Shown piece after piece: positions 35,033-43,527 of a DNA stretch of 64,000 nt (its first letter is position 1; every line of letters begins with the position of its first letter). The translations under genes were made by a program, and so were the position numbers. Source of the stretch: Paenibacillus crassostreae (GTDB lineage: Bacteria; Bacillota; Bacilli; Paenibacillales; Paenibacillaceae). The notes beneath the pieces are model-generated. The model was not told the origin of the DNA, searched no databases, and saw nothing but the letters and a program-made list of their open reading frames with translations. The stretch covers positions 2,232,001 through 2,296,000 of the forward strand of contig NZ_CP017770.1 in NCBI RefSeq assembly GCF_001857945.1, written 5' to 3'.

Positions 35033-35851
35033 ATGACTAAGCTTACGAATGACCAGATTCGCCAGAACGTGCGAGGACGGTATCAACAAATCGCGGTACA
35101 ACAGGTTGAACCGAGTTATTCAGAAGGTTCCACACATACAAACAATACAATCAGTTGCTGTGATACTCCGACAGACTTCAACACGATCTCTGCACAACTA
35201 GGTTATTCCAATGATGAATTATCTGCTGTACCCGAAGGGGCAAATTTAGGTCCCGGTTGTGGCAATCCCCAAGCTATCGCAGATATGCAATTAGGTGAAG
35301 TGGTCTTAGATCTTGGTAGTGGCGGTGGCTTTGATTGTTTCCTTGCTTCTCGCCAAGTGGGTGATACAGGCCATGTGCTCGGAGTGGATATGACTCCAGA
35401 AATGGTTAGTAGAGCACGTAACAACGCTATTAAGGGGGAATTTACGAATACCGAGTTCCGTTTAGGTGAAATTGAATATCTCCCAGTAGCAGATAATACG
35501 GTAAATGTCATTATTTCCAACTGCGTTATCAATCTATCACCAGATAAACAACAAGTGTTCCGTGAAGCATACCGTGTACTTCAACCCGGCGGCCGCCTTG
35601 CAATATCTGATATCGTCACGACGGCTGAACTCCCACCTGAAATTAAGAATGACATGAACTTACTGTATTCAGGATGCATTTCTGGAGCATCTTCCATTGA
35701 TCTTCTAAGTGCAATGCTCGAACAAAGTGGATTCAGTGACATATCTATTGAGCCCAAAGATGAATCATTATCCTTTATTAAAGATTGGGTTCCCGGTTCA
35801 AATATCGAGAACTATATTGTCTCTGCGATCATAAAGGCAACAAAGAAATAG
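35033..35851 (+). CDS. arsM: Arsenite S-adenosylmethionine methyltransferase
   Basis: A 272-residue methyltransferase that converts As(III) to methylated arsenicals. The start is ATG at 35033, with AAAGGA nine bases upstream; the in-frame TTG at 35027 is too close to that site. The SAM-binding motif is LDLGSGGGFDC. Arsenic-binding cysteines occur in SCCDTP, LGPGCGNP and YSGCISGASS, and the family block ISNCVINLSPDK is present. The Tn3-family element ends 23 bases before the ATG, so the native promoter or operon link with the upstream MarR gene has been displaced. Expression may now depend on outward promoters from the transposon. Confidence 0.95.
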   Translation: MTKLTNDQIRQNVRGRYQQIAVQQVEPSYSEGSTHTNNTISCCDTPTDFNTISAQLGYSNDELSAVPEGANLGPGCGNPQAIADMQLGEVVLDLGSGGGFDCFLASRQVGDTGHVLGVDMTPEMVSRARNNAIKGEFTNTEFRLGEIEYLPVADNTVNVIISNCVINLSPDKQQVFREAYRVLQPGGRLAISDIVTTAELPPEIKNDMNLLYSGCISGASSIDLLSAMLEQSGFSDISIEPKDESLSFIKDWVPGSNIENYIVSAIIKATKK

Positions 35852-35883
35852 TAATCTATTTCAGAACAAACATAAATAAATAA

Positions 35884-35909
35884 AGACAGTCCCATCATCG
35901 GGACTGTCT
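35884..35909. terminator. Stem-loop terminator after arsM
   Basis: AGACAGTCCC, loop ATCATC, GGGACTGTCT: a perfect 10-bp stem 33 bases after arsM. It lacks a long T-run on the plus strand. Confidence 0.7.
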
Positions 35910-35968
35910 GGTAATACAATTTCAAATATGTAGAGCAATTCTATCCAACCATTCATTGGTTCGGAAAC

Positions 35969-36094
35969 TTAAAAATTTCCTGTACCATAATCACCAAGTG
36001 GAGTTACTTGGCCGCCAGTTACAGGAACAAATGGATTCGTAAATCCTATAACAATAATCAAGGCAATCAGTAGACCAACCATTTTGTTCTTCAT
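35969..36094 (-). CDS. Small secreted peptide, candidate RRNPP signal precursor
   Basis: A 41-residue ORF whose ATG immediately follows the TAG stop of the upstream regulator (TAGATG). It starts MKNKMVGLLIALIIVIGF, a short basic-plus-hydrophobic export signal, continues TNPFVPVTGGQVTPLG and ends DYGTGNF. This matches Phr/AimP/PapR-type precursors, which are exported, processed to short C-terminal peptides, re-imported and bound by the TPR domain of the adjacent regulator. The mature peptide is not known; a C-terminal piece such as GDYGTGNF is a guess. Although too short for routine ORF calling, its position and composition support it. Confidence 0.7.
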   Translation of the reverse strand: MKNKMVGLLIALIIVIGFTNPFVPVTGGQVTPLGDYGTGNF

Positions 36095-37453
36095 CTATTT
36101 CCGCATCTCCTTCACTATTCTTGTATATTCCAATTGGAATTCAGGTGATGCAACATACCTAAATTCCTCGAATACCCTAACACAACTAATAAAACCTGAC
36201 TTACTATTTATTCTAATGGATGTTTGTAAACTATGAAGAATCCACTTAAAACCCATATCAAATCGTTGTCTCCGTAAGTAATAAACACCTAATTCAGTCA
36301 GAAATTTAAGACTACGATTGGGACTAAATTGCTCTGTATAACCAGAGGACCATTTCGATTCACTAAAAGACGTAATCTGATCTTCAAATTGATTCAACAC
36401 CTGATCCACATCAATGTCATATTTATTTGCTGACTCCGTCATCATAAGAAGACCCGATAGGACCTCTTCCTCATTCTCACTCATATAAGCGACATAATCT
36501 GGCAACACTGCCCATTCTCCTAGACGAAGTCTAAATGCACATTTATTAGCTTCACCCCATTTCTGAAATTTAGCAATATGCGTATGCACATCCTCTTCTC
36601 GTTCTTCAGACCAGTCCATTTCAGTGTATAATAACGTATATTTATAACCTGCTTCATAGTTTCCTTTTCTGCTATATGCAGCAGCCCACATCAGATACCC
36701 ATATGCTCTATATGCCAGAACAGGGTATCTAATCTTTCTTTTCGTTCGAACTACCTTCCGCATCTCAACCGCATGTTGGCAATCCGCTCTAAATACCATC
36801 TTTTCAGAAATCTCTATCACCTTGTCCATTTCTTCCATAGTGAAATAGAGATTAACTAATTCACGGAGAGCATCCAACTGAATATCTTCTGGAAGACGAT
36901 CAACATAAGGCTCAAACTGAACTGTAGCACGGAAATTAACAGACTGATCTTGGCCGATTGAAAGAGAGAATAACCGATACTGACACATAGCTAACCGCTC
37001 AGAATGCTGATACTTCTCTCCTACAGCTACGCATTTATACAACATTGTGGCTGCTTGGTTCCTGCCTTCTTGGTAGAGTAATTCTGCCGTCATAAATATA
37101 CCTGGAAGGTACGAAAGATCATCGGCAAGCCGTTCCAACACTTCTTCGATACAATCGTAGTTACCTATTGCAGCGCAGCGTAGTATGAAGGGTCTTAATC
37201 GTCGCCAATTGGGATTGTTCGTAACAAAACATTCATCTACGTACAAGTCGTAAAGAGCTCCCTCTGGAAGTTTCATCGCTGCTGTTATTCGATCTAAGTG
37301 ACTTACCGCGATTGATTTCGGTGGACTTCGATTGATTATGGCACTTAAAATTCCTTTGTTCATGCCCGCTTCTTCCGATAGCCCTTGTAATGTCATTCTA
37401 TTATTATTCATGTAATATTCTATCTCTGTACGTATACAAGTAGTAGAGTTCAA
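36095..37453 (-). CDS. RRNPP-type regulator (HTH + TPR-like repeats)
   Basis: A 452-residue protein. An N-terminal XRE-like helix-turn-helix (TLQGLSEEAGMNKGILSAII) is followed by an all-helical region that looks like TPR repeats, ending at the C-terminus without another domain. I choose TTG at 37453, preceded by GGGGTGAT at 37457-37464; a longer reading from TTG 37483 has no clear site. The architecture fits the Rap/Rgg/NprR/PlcR/PrgX (RRNPP) and AimR-like families. A 41-codon signal-peptide-bearing ORF starts directly after its stop. Regulator and peptide probably form a quorum-sensing pair. Target genes are unknown; the divergent SWIM/SNF2 pair is the nearest. Confidence 0.78.
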   Translation of the reverse strand: MNSTTCIRTEIEYYMNNNRMTLQGLSEEAGMNKGILSAIINRSPPKSIAVSHLDRITAAMKLPEGALYDLYVDECFVTNNPNWRRLRPFILRCAAIGNYDCIEEVLERLADDLSYLPGIFMTAELLYQEGRNQAATMLYKCVAVGEKYQHSERLAMCQYRLFSLSIGQDQSVNFRATVQFEPYVDRLPEDIQLDALRELVNLYFTMEEMDKVIEISEKMVFRADCQHAVEMRKVVRTKRKIRYPVLAYRAYGYLMWAAAYSRKGNYEAGYKYTLLYTEMDWSEEREEDVHTHIAKFQKWGEANKCAFRLRLGEWAVLPDYVAYMSENEEEVLSGLLMMTESANKYDIDVDQVLNQFEDQITSFSESKWSSGYTEQFSPNRSLKFLTELGVYYLRRQRFDMGFKWILHSLQTSIRINSKSGFISCVRVFEEFRYVASPEFQLEYTRIVKEMRK

Positions 37454-37681
37454 TAGATCACCCCATAATATCACAATTTCCAAATCCCATATATTAGTAT
37501 AAGTGAATTATATGTCTAATTATTCCATTGGTCAATAACATATTTTACATATTTCTACTTTTTTTCCGTTATGTAACTCACTAGTAATCTGATCAATCAC
37601 TATATAATCCTAATTTTCAAGCAAAAGTGATATTATTAATATATAAATCTCGACTATAAATCTCTCAGGAGACTCACTATA

Positions 37682-39331
37682 ATGAACCCAACCTATATTA
37701 TGGATGATACGCAATGGCAAAATCTTATTCAAAACGTTGCACACAATTTCAATGACCTGACGATCAAGCGTGGGTTTCAATATTTCAAACAGGGACGTGT
37801 TCATTCATTCACCATGTCAGGTCCTGACCACATTGAGGCTGTAGTCGAAGGTACGGAGGACTACTCCATTAAGATCAATATAGAATCCTTCTCTGCTAAT
37901 CACTGTAACTGTCCTGTAACGGCCAACTGTAAGCATATCATTGCTGTCCTGTTAGAGTACGCTAATCTACAAGATCGTTCAGTCCATGCGCTCGTGAATG
38001 CACATTCAGCAGCCATGTTCAAACAAGTTACCAAGCCATCTCCACATACAGCGGCTAATCGTTCAATTATTCAAACACCATTACAAAAGGCAGAAGCTTC
38101 TGCTAAATTGAAAGAACAAGCTAGTCACCTATCTACGAAGCCTATTTCAGAGTGGTATGAGCTATTCGAGCAATGTATTACTCCATTAGGGATGAAGATC
38201 CCCAATGGACAATATGCACAGAATGCTTTAGCATCCATATACACGATTAAACCTCAACTTTCACCAGTGATGGAGCTCCTTTTCCATTTACAGGTACATC
38301 TATTTGTATTGAAAAAGCTAGTGAAACCATTGCAGAAGTCTGAGAATATTTCCAATTTCTATATGGGATTTCATACACAGGTTGCTGCTGATGATGTGCT
38401 AGCAGAGATCGAACGTACCTTTTTAAATAAGCTTCCGCTTCCGACCGAACCAGAGAATTGGCCATATATGAAGGAAACATTAAAAGGTTTACGTAATGAT
38501 ATGCTCATAGAACCTCAGAACCTGCAATATTTTCTAGATGTCTACAATCAACTCTGGTCCCATTGGATTTATCCTAATCATATCGGTTCGGAGATGTACT
38601 TAGAGGAATTAGAACATTTACAATCGGCTAAAGATGAGCTTGGCACTTCACTATCAAGACTCCCATGGATGCTGGCTCAGAGCTGGATGCACTTCTATTT
38701 GACTCAAGATGAGCTATCGTGGGCTCTTTTAAAAGTTGGGGATAAAATCTACACGATCCATCCCAATCATCTATATCATTTCCTATCTATCCTAATGCAA
38801 ACAGAAGAATGGGCTCGGTTGACAGAATGGCTTATCCAAATTGGCCCCCTACTCAGTAGTAATCGGAATAGTAACCTACATCAATACTGGAGCTATTGGG
38901 AGACGACTATTCAGTATCACCCGGAAGCAGAACAATCAATGTGGGCAACACTAGTCAGTATGCTACCTCTTTCTAGAAATATCTATGAAGAGAAGTTACT
39001 GAACCATGGTAAATGGAAGCAATGGATGGACTATCAATTAAGCACTGGAAGGGAACCTCTTGATTATCGAGTAACCGTATTTCAGCCTGTTGAGAAACAT
39101 GCCCCCGAATTGCTATTACCCTTCTATCATCAAGCTGTTGAGAGATATGTTGTTCAGAAGAATAGAGACAGTTATAAGCTAGCTGTAAAGCTATTAAAGC
39201 GACTATCAAAGCTCTATAAAAAATTAAAACAAGAAGCACGCTGGGAGCTGTTTATCGCTTCATTCGTTACTCGCTATAGTCGATTACGCGCACTCCAAGA
39301 GGAGCTTCGGAGAGGAAAACTGATCTCATGA
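37682..39331 (+). CDS. SWIM zinc finger protein
   Basis: A 549-residue protein. The SWIM finger lies in NHCNCPVTANCKHII (CxC ... CxH pattern, about residues 79-90). The rest is alpha-helical with no recognised catalytic domain. Its stop overlaps the ATG of the SNF2 gene by four bases (ATGA), so the two are co-translated. This pair reproduces, as two proteins, the SWIM-then-SNF2 arrangement fused in the 3813-7028 gene. Bacterial SWIM domains bind DNA or protein partners; a targeting role for the ATPase is inferred. Confidence 0.85.
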   Translation: MNPTYIMDDTQWQNLIQNVAHNFNDLTIKRGFQYFKQGRVHSFTMSGPDHIEAVVEGTEDYSIKINIESFSANHCNCPVTANCKHIIAVLLEYANLQDRSVHALVNAHSAAMFKQVTKPSPHTAANRSIIQTPLQKAEASAKLKEQASHLSTKPISEWYELFEQCITPLGMKIPNGQYAQNALASIYTIKPQLSPVMELLFHLQVHLFVLKKLVKPLQKSENISNFYMGFHTQVAADDVLAEIERTFLNKLPLPTEPENWPYMKETLKGLRNDMLIEPQNLQYFLDVYNQLWSHWIYPNHIGSEMYLEELEHLQSAKDELGTSLSRLPWMLAQSWMHFYLTQDELSWALLKVGDKIYTIHPNHLYHFLSILMQTEEWARLTEWLIQIGPLLSSNRNSNLHQYWSYWETTIQYHPEAEQSMWATLVSMLPLSRNIYEEKLLNHGKWKQWMDYQLSTGREPLDYRVTVFQPVEKHAPELLLPFYHQAVERYVVQKNRDSYKLAVKLLKRLSKLYKKLKQEARWELFIASFVTRYSRLRALQEELRRGKLIS

Positions 39332-42276
39332 GCCAACATAATGAAACCATCACTATTCATATCAACTTGAGTGCTTATGGAGATGCACTAATCTATGGCT
39401 CTACCAATACTTTTAATTATGTGCCAGGCCAGATGATGAAACATCTCCTATTCGCATGGCATGAAGCTTCCTTCTATGGGACAGAACTAGAAGTTCAAAC
39501 CGTGCAAGATGTTGATCTTGTCGTTCTTCCCTCCGAGCAGGTTATTCCTTTCTTTGCGGAACAGAAGCTTCTGAAACATATTCAATGGACATGGATCGAG
39601 GATGAATCCCCATGGGTCCGGCTAACACCTTTATTGCTTAAATATATAGACGAAAAGAAATATATCCCTAGTTACGAGGCTTTTCTGTCAGGAAAGGTGC
39701 AATGGGTCTGGGACCCGTCAGCAATGAATACAGAAGAACAGTCTATCTTAGAGGAGATCAGGATCAGTAACACCAGTATGATTGAAGGGTTATGTGCGGC
39801 ATTCTCATCTACCGTATCTCAACGCTACTATGGAACAGAATTAGAGGCCACTGATTTACGAAGAGAGTATCCGTTGCTCTTCGCTAACGTTGGTACAACT
39901 CCTCATGGTCTGGATGAACATAGCTGGCTCATTACAATAGGTTGGAGAGCAGATACTGCTCCGTTCCGTCCATTACTGCAACTACTGGAGCCTTATGACG
40001 ATGAGCCTTCTTGGCATCTTCAGCTTGTACTACAGGATAAATCTGATCTCACCCTACTTGAGCGTATTCAGCTTACGCAAGAAGGCCAAGCATTCGGATC
40101 ATGGCCTGATCATTGGTCAACTCATGTTCATGACCGTTCCGTAAGTTGGTTGGAACGTTTGCAGGCATGTCTACCTAAAGGGCGTTTCGATGATAACAGC
40201 GAATATGTATTAAGCGGTCCACTGTCGGATGAAGATGCTTGGAGATTCTTAACCATAGATAGTAATACGCTACTGGAATCTGGATGGCAAGTGCTTCTTC
40301 CAGCTTGGTGGGAAGAAGCTAGTCGGAAGAAACCTAAGCTTCGTGCCAAGGTCCGCACCAATGAGGGTAGAACTACAACTTCTCTATTCGGACTGGACTC
40401 TATTGTTAACTTCGATTGGCGTATTGCCATTGGTGATGCCCAACTCACCGAAGAGGAATTCACCGAACTCGTGGCCCGTAATGAACGTTTGGTTCGCTTC
40501 AGGGGGCAGTGGATCCCACTTGATCCAGCTCTACTTGCGCAGATCCGTCAAGCCATGGCAGGGACAGATAAGTCACAGGGCCTATCCTTCCAAGACATTT
40601 TACAGCTACACTTACTAGGAAATAATGATGAACCTGAGCATGACGCTTCGGAGCAACAACAGGAGAATTCCGCACGAATTCAACTTGAAGTTGAACTGAA
40701 TGAACATCTAATGAAGATTATGAGTCAACTTAGAGGTCAGACCAAGTGGCCGACATTAGCTGTGCCTGACGGGTTACAAGCGGAATTGCGTTCTTATCAA
40801 CAAGACGGGTTTACCTGGCTCGCCTTTTTACGCCAATTCGGACTTGGCGCCTGTCTTGCAGATGATATGGGACTCGGTAAAACCGTACAGTATATTTCCT
40901 ATTTATTACATCTTAAAGAGACCTTTGCAGATTCGGATACTAGCATGCCTTCCCTCCTCATTTGCCCCACTTCGGTATTGGGCAATTGGCAGAAGGAATT
41001 GGCTCGCTTTGCCCCTTCGCTAAAGGTCATGCTCCATTATGGAAGTAGACGTGATAGCGGTGAATCTTTTCATGGAGAGATTGCACAAGCGGATATCGTT
41101 CTAACCTCCTATGCGACTGCGACTCTCGATCAAGACATACTTAAACAATTCACTTGGCAATCCCTTTGTTTAGATGAAGCGCAGAATATTAAGAATGCCC
41201 AGACCAAACAATCTTCTGCTGTAAGAAGCTTTTCTGCGAAACATCGTATTGCGCTTACAGGTACGCCAATTGAGAATCGTCTATCTGAGCTATGGTCTCT
41301 TTACGACTTTATCAATCCAGGTTATCTCGGTAATGCAAGAGCCTTCAATAGCCGATTCATTAATGCGATTGAGAAGGACCATAATGAACAACGGACACAG
41401 GATTTACAGAAGTTAGTTAAACCATTCATGCTCCGCCGTAAGAAGAAGGATCCCGCTATCCAACTTGATTTACCGGATAAGAATGAGATGAAGACCTATA
41501 TTAATCTCACTGCTGAGCAGGGAGCCCTTTACGATCACACGGTCTCAGAACTCATGGAACGGATGCAGAAGCTAGAGGGAATTGAGCGAAAAGGGGCTAT
41601 CCTTGCTGCACTTACGCATCTTAAACAGTTATGTGACCATCCTATGCTTCTAACGAAAGAGCCGATTCCGACGTCTTCTAATAATCATACTGTCATACTG
41701 GATACAGAGACACTGGTCGGACGTTCAGCTAAGCTGGAACGTATTCTCGAGATGGTCAAAGAATTGCGGGAGGAGGGCGAGCGTTGTTTGATCTTTACGC
41801 AATATATAGGTATGGGTCAGTTACTTCAACAGGTACTTCAGCAAGAGCTTCAGGAGCCTGTTCTCTATCTAAATGGAAGCACCTCCAAATCTATGCGTGA
41901 TACGATGATTGATCAATTCCAATCTCAGATCCTACCACCTCAGGAGCAACCATCCGTATTCATTCTTTCGATCAAAGCGGGAGGCGTAGGACTTAATCTT
42001 ACAGCGGCTAACCATGTCTTTCACTTCGACCGTTGGTGGAATCCAGCAGTGGAGAATCAAGCTACAGATCGCGCCTACCGAATGGGACAGACAAAGGACG
42101 TACAGGTCCATAAGTTCATCTCACTCGGTACATTAGAGGAACGTATAGATGAAATGTTAGAGAGTAAGCAACAGCTCAGTGACAATGTTATCTCCAGCAC
42201 TGAAGGTTGGATTACTGAACTATCAACCGAGGAGTTGCAAGACCTTTTCGCCTTGCGGCGGAATGGGATCAGTTAA
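39328..42276 (+). CDS. SNF2-family DEAD/DEAH-box helicase
   Basis: A 982-residue SNF2/RapA-class ATPase. The N-terminal half is the helicase-associated SNF2_assoc region. Walker A (DDMGLGKTVQ) comes near residue 511, DEAQ near 616, and the C-terminal helicase block includes GGVGLNLTAANHVF and DRAYRMGQ. It lacks its own SWIM finger, which the overlapping upstream gene supplies. The likely role is remodelling of nucleoprotein or transcription complexes. Confidence 0.92.
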   Translation: MSQHNETITIHINLSAYGDALIYGSTNTFNYVPGQMMKHLLFAWHEASFYGTELEVQTVQDVDLVVLPSEQVIPFFAEQKLLKHIQWTWIEDESPWVRLTPLLLKYIDEKKYIPSYEAFLSGKVQWVWDPSAMNTEEQSILEEIRISNTSMIEGLCAAFSSTVSQRYYGTELEATDLRREYPLLFANVGTTPHGLDEHSWLITIGWRADTAPFRPLLQLLEPYDDEPSWHLQLVLQDKSDLTLLERIQLTQEGQAFGSWPDHWSTHVHDRSVSWLERLQACLPKGRFDDNSEYVLSGPLSDEDAWRFLTIDSNTLLESGWQVLLPAWWEEASRKKPKLRAKVRTNEGRTTTSLFGLDSIVNFDWRIAIGDAQLTEEEFTELVARNERLVRFRGQWIPLDPALLAQIRQAMAGTDKSQGLSFQDILQLHLLGNNDEPEHDASEQQQENSARIQLEVELNEHLMKIMSQLRGQTKWPTLAVPDGLQAELRSYQQDGFTWLAFLRQFGLGACLADDMGLGKTVQYISYLLHLKETFADSDTSMPSLLICPTSVLGNWQKELARFAPSLKVMLHYGSRRDSGESFHGEIAQADIVLTSYATATLDQDILKQFTWQSLCLDEAQNIKNAQTKQSSAVRSFSAKHRIALTGTPIENRLSELWSLYDFINPGYLGNARAFNSRFINAIEKDHNEQRTQDLQKLVKPFMLRRKKKDPAIQLDLPDKNEMKTYINLTAEQGALYDHTVSELMERMQKLEGIERKGAILAALTHLKQLCDHPMLLTKEPIPTSSNNHTVILDTETLVGRSAKLERILEMVKELREEGERCLIFTQYIGMGQLLQQVLQQELQEPVLYLNGSTSKSMRDTMIDQFQSQILPPQEQPSVFILSIKAGGVGLNLTAANHVFHFDRWWNPAVENQATDRAYRMGQTKDVQVHKFISLGTLEERIDEMLESKQQLSDNVISSTEGWITELSTEELQDLFALRRNGIS

Positions 42277-42382
42277 TTTATTCAGCTGATCCATTTTTTT
42301 CAAGACGATCGACTTGATAGGTGTCATTTCAAACTCTCTGTGAATAGGCTATATCATCAAGTCTATTCTGGAGGTTATTCAT

Positions 42383-43237
42383 ATGCCCATTAGAAAAAAA
42401 TATTTCCCGTTCACTCATTACTACCATCTCTACCCTTCACAAAGTCATGCAGCTTACCCCTATGGAGTAGAATATCCAGACTATCAACAAGCAACTCCGC
42501 CTCCTCCCCCTGCTCCGTCTTACCCCTTTCCAACACAACTGTATGGGTATGGCCAGCCTTACGGGCAACAAGGCTATCCAATGGGTAGAACCGAACTTGT
42601 GAAGGGCCAAGTACAAGGGAATATAGGTAAAGACGAGGGCCTTAGCCTTAGTACCGGAGCAGAATTAGGTGGTAAACATGGCGTCGGCTTTAACGCGGAT
42701 GGTCATGCAGCACTCAAAGGTGTAAGCGCACAAGCGAATGCACACCTTGGTGAGAAATATGGAGTTAACATACAGACAAGTGCTGAGCTAAACAAAAGTC
42801 AGGGATTTGAGATGAACGGTGAAGCACAACTTGGTGGTCCGTACGGATTAGGAGCTCAAGCTAAAGCCCAATTCGGTGGAGGACAATTAGCCGGTTTCAA
42901 TACGGATGCTCAATTCGGTGGCGAACATGGTCTAAGTGCTCAAGCAAAAGGCCAATTGGGCGGTGGTCAACTGGCTGGAATCAACACAGGCGCTCAACTC
43001 GGCGGAGATCAAGGACTCAGTGCAAATGTGGAGGGTCACTTAGGGCTTAATCAAGGAATCGGCTTCAACACTGGAATTAAGCTTGGTGGATCACAAGGAT
43101 TGGGTGCCCATGCCAAAGCACAATTGGGTGGCGGCCAAGGAGTTGGGCTAGGTATTGGCGGCCACTTAGGTAATCATGACGGACAACTCGGCATTACCCT
43201 GGGTAGCAAAGATCAAGGAGAGAAGAATTCTGATTAG
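42383..43237 (+). CDS. Gly/Gln-rich 14-residue repeat protein
   Basis: A 284-residue protein with no family I recognise. Residues 1-70 are Tyr/Pro-rich (PPPPPAPSYPFP, YGYGQPYGQQGYPMG), like many spore-coat proteins. From about residue 78 to 275 it is built of around twelve 14-residue repeats with consensus (A/G)QLGGxQGLxAQAK, alternating with versions ending GFNTD or GINTG, a double period of 28. Alternating small and hydrophobic residues suggest stacked beta-strands (solenoid-like). There is no signal peptide. The convergent neighbour is tgl, a spore transglutaminase, and the repeats are rich in Gln and Lys, so it could be a cross-linking substrate. Both spore location and that role are inference. 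GGAGG precedes the ATG. Confidence 0.8.
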   Translation: MPIRKKYFPFTHYYHLYPSQSHAAYPYGVEYPDYQQATPPPPPAPSYPFPTQLYGYGQPYGQQGYPMGRTELVKGQVQGNIGKDEGLSLSTGAELGGKHGVGFNADGHAALKGVSAQANAHLGEKYGVNIQTSAELNKSQGFEMNGEAQLGGPYGLGAQAKAQFGGGQLAGFNTDAQFGGEHGLSAQAKGQLGGGQLAGINTGAQLGGDQGLSANVEGHLGLNQGIGFNTGIKLGGSQGLGAHAKAQLGGGQGVGLGIGGHLGNHDGQLGITLGSKDQGEKNSD

Positions 43238-43273
43238 GTCAGCTATCACATTAGAACCCTCAATATTACAAAT

Positions 43274-43304
43274 AAGAGGCAACCCTTGAAGGGCTGCCTC
43301 TTTT
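43274..43304. terminator. Intrinsic terminator after the repeat-protein gene
   Basis: AAGAGGCAACCCTT and AAGGGCTGCCTCTTTT form a strong stem. Repeat copy E starts immediately after it. Confidence 0.85.
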
Positions 43305-43305
43305 C

Positions 43306-43508
43306 AAAATATAAGAAAGTATAAGTTACACTTGAATCAATTTCATAATCGCCGATGCACTTAAATCGGGTTGCGTAATTATGAAATTGATTCTTCATAC
43401 TCTATATCTTATATTTCGACTGAAACGGATACCTTAAAGTGATACGAAGTATCGCTATCATCGGAAGCGTAAACTCCTTTAAAAGGACGGCGTAGCCGTT
43501 TCAGCTTG
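43306..43508 (-). repeat. Dispersed two-hairpin repeat, copy E (long form, inverted)
   Basis: The complete long form in the opposite orientation to the others. On the minus strand module 1 reads GCTGAAACGG ... ATCCGTTTCAG, including the internal GATACTTCGTATC hairpin, and module 2 has the intact 16-bp inverted repeat. In the outer stem CTG/CAG replaces the CAG/CTG of copies A and H, so pairing is preserved. It lies between convergent gene ends. Confidence 0.9.
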
Positions 43509-43527
43509 TTATGCATGGATATTACCG

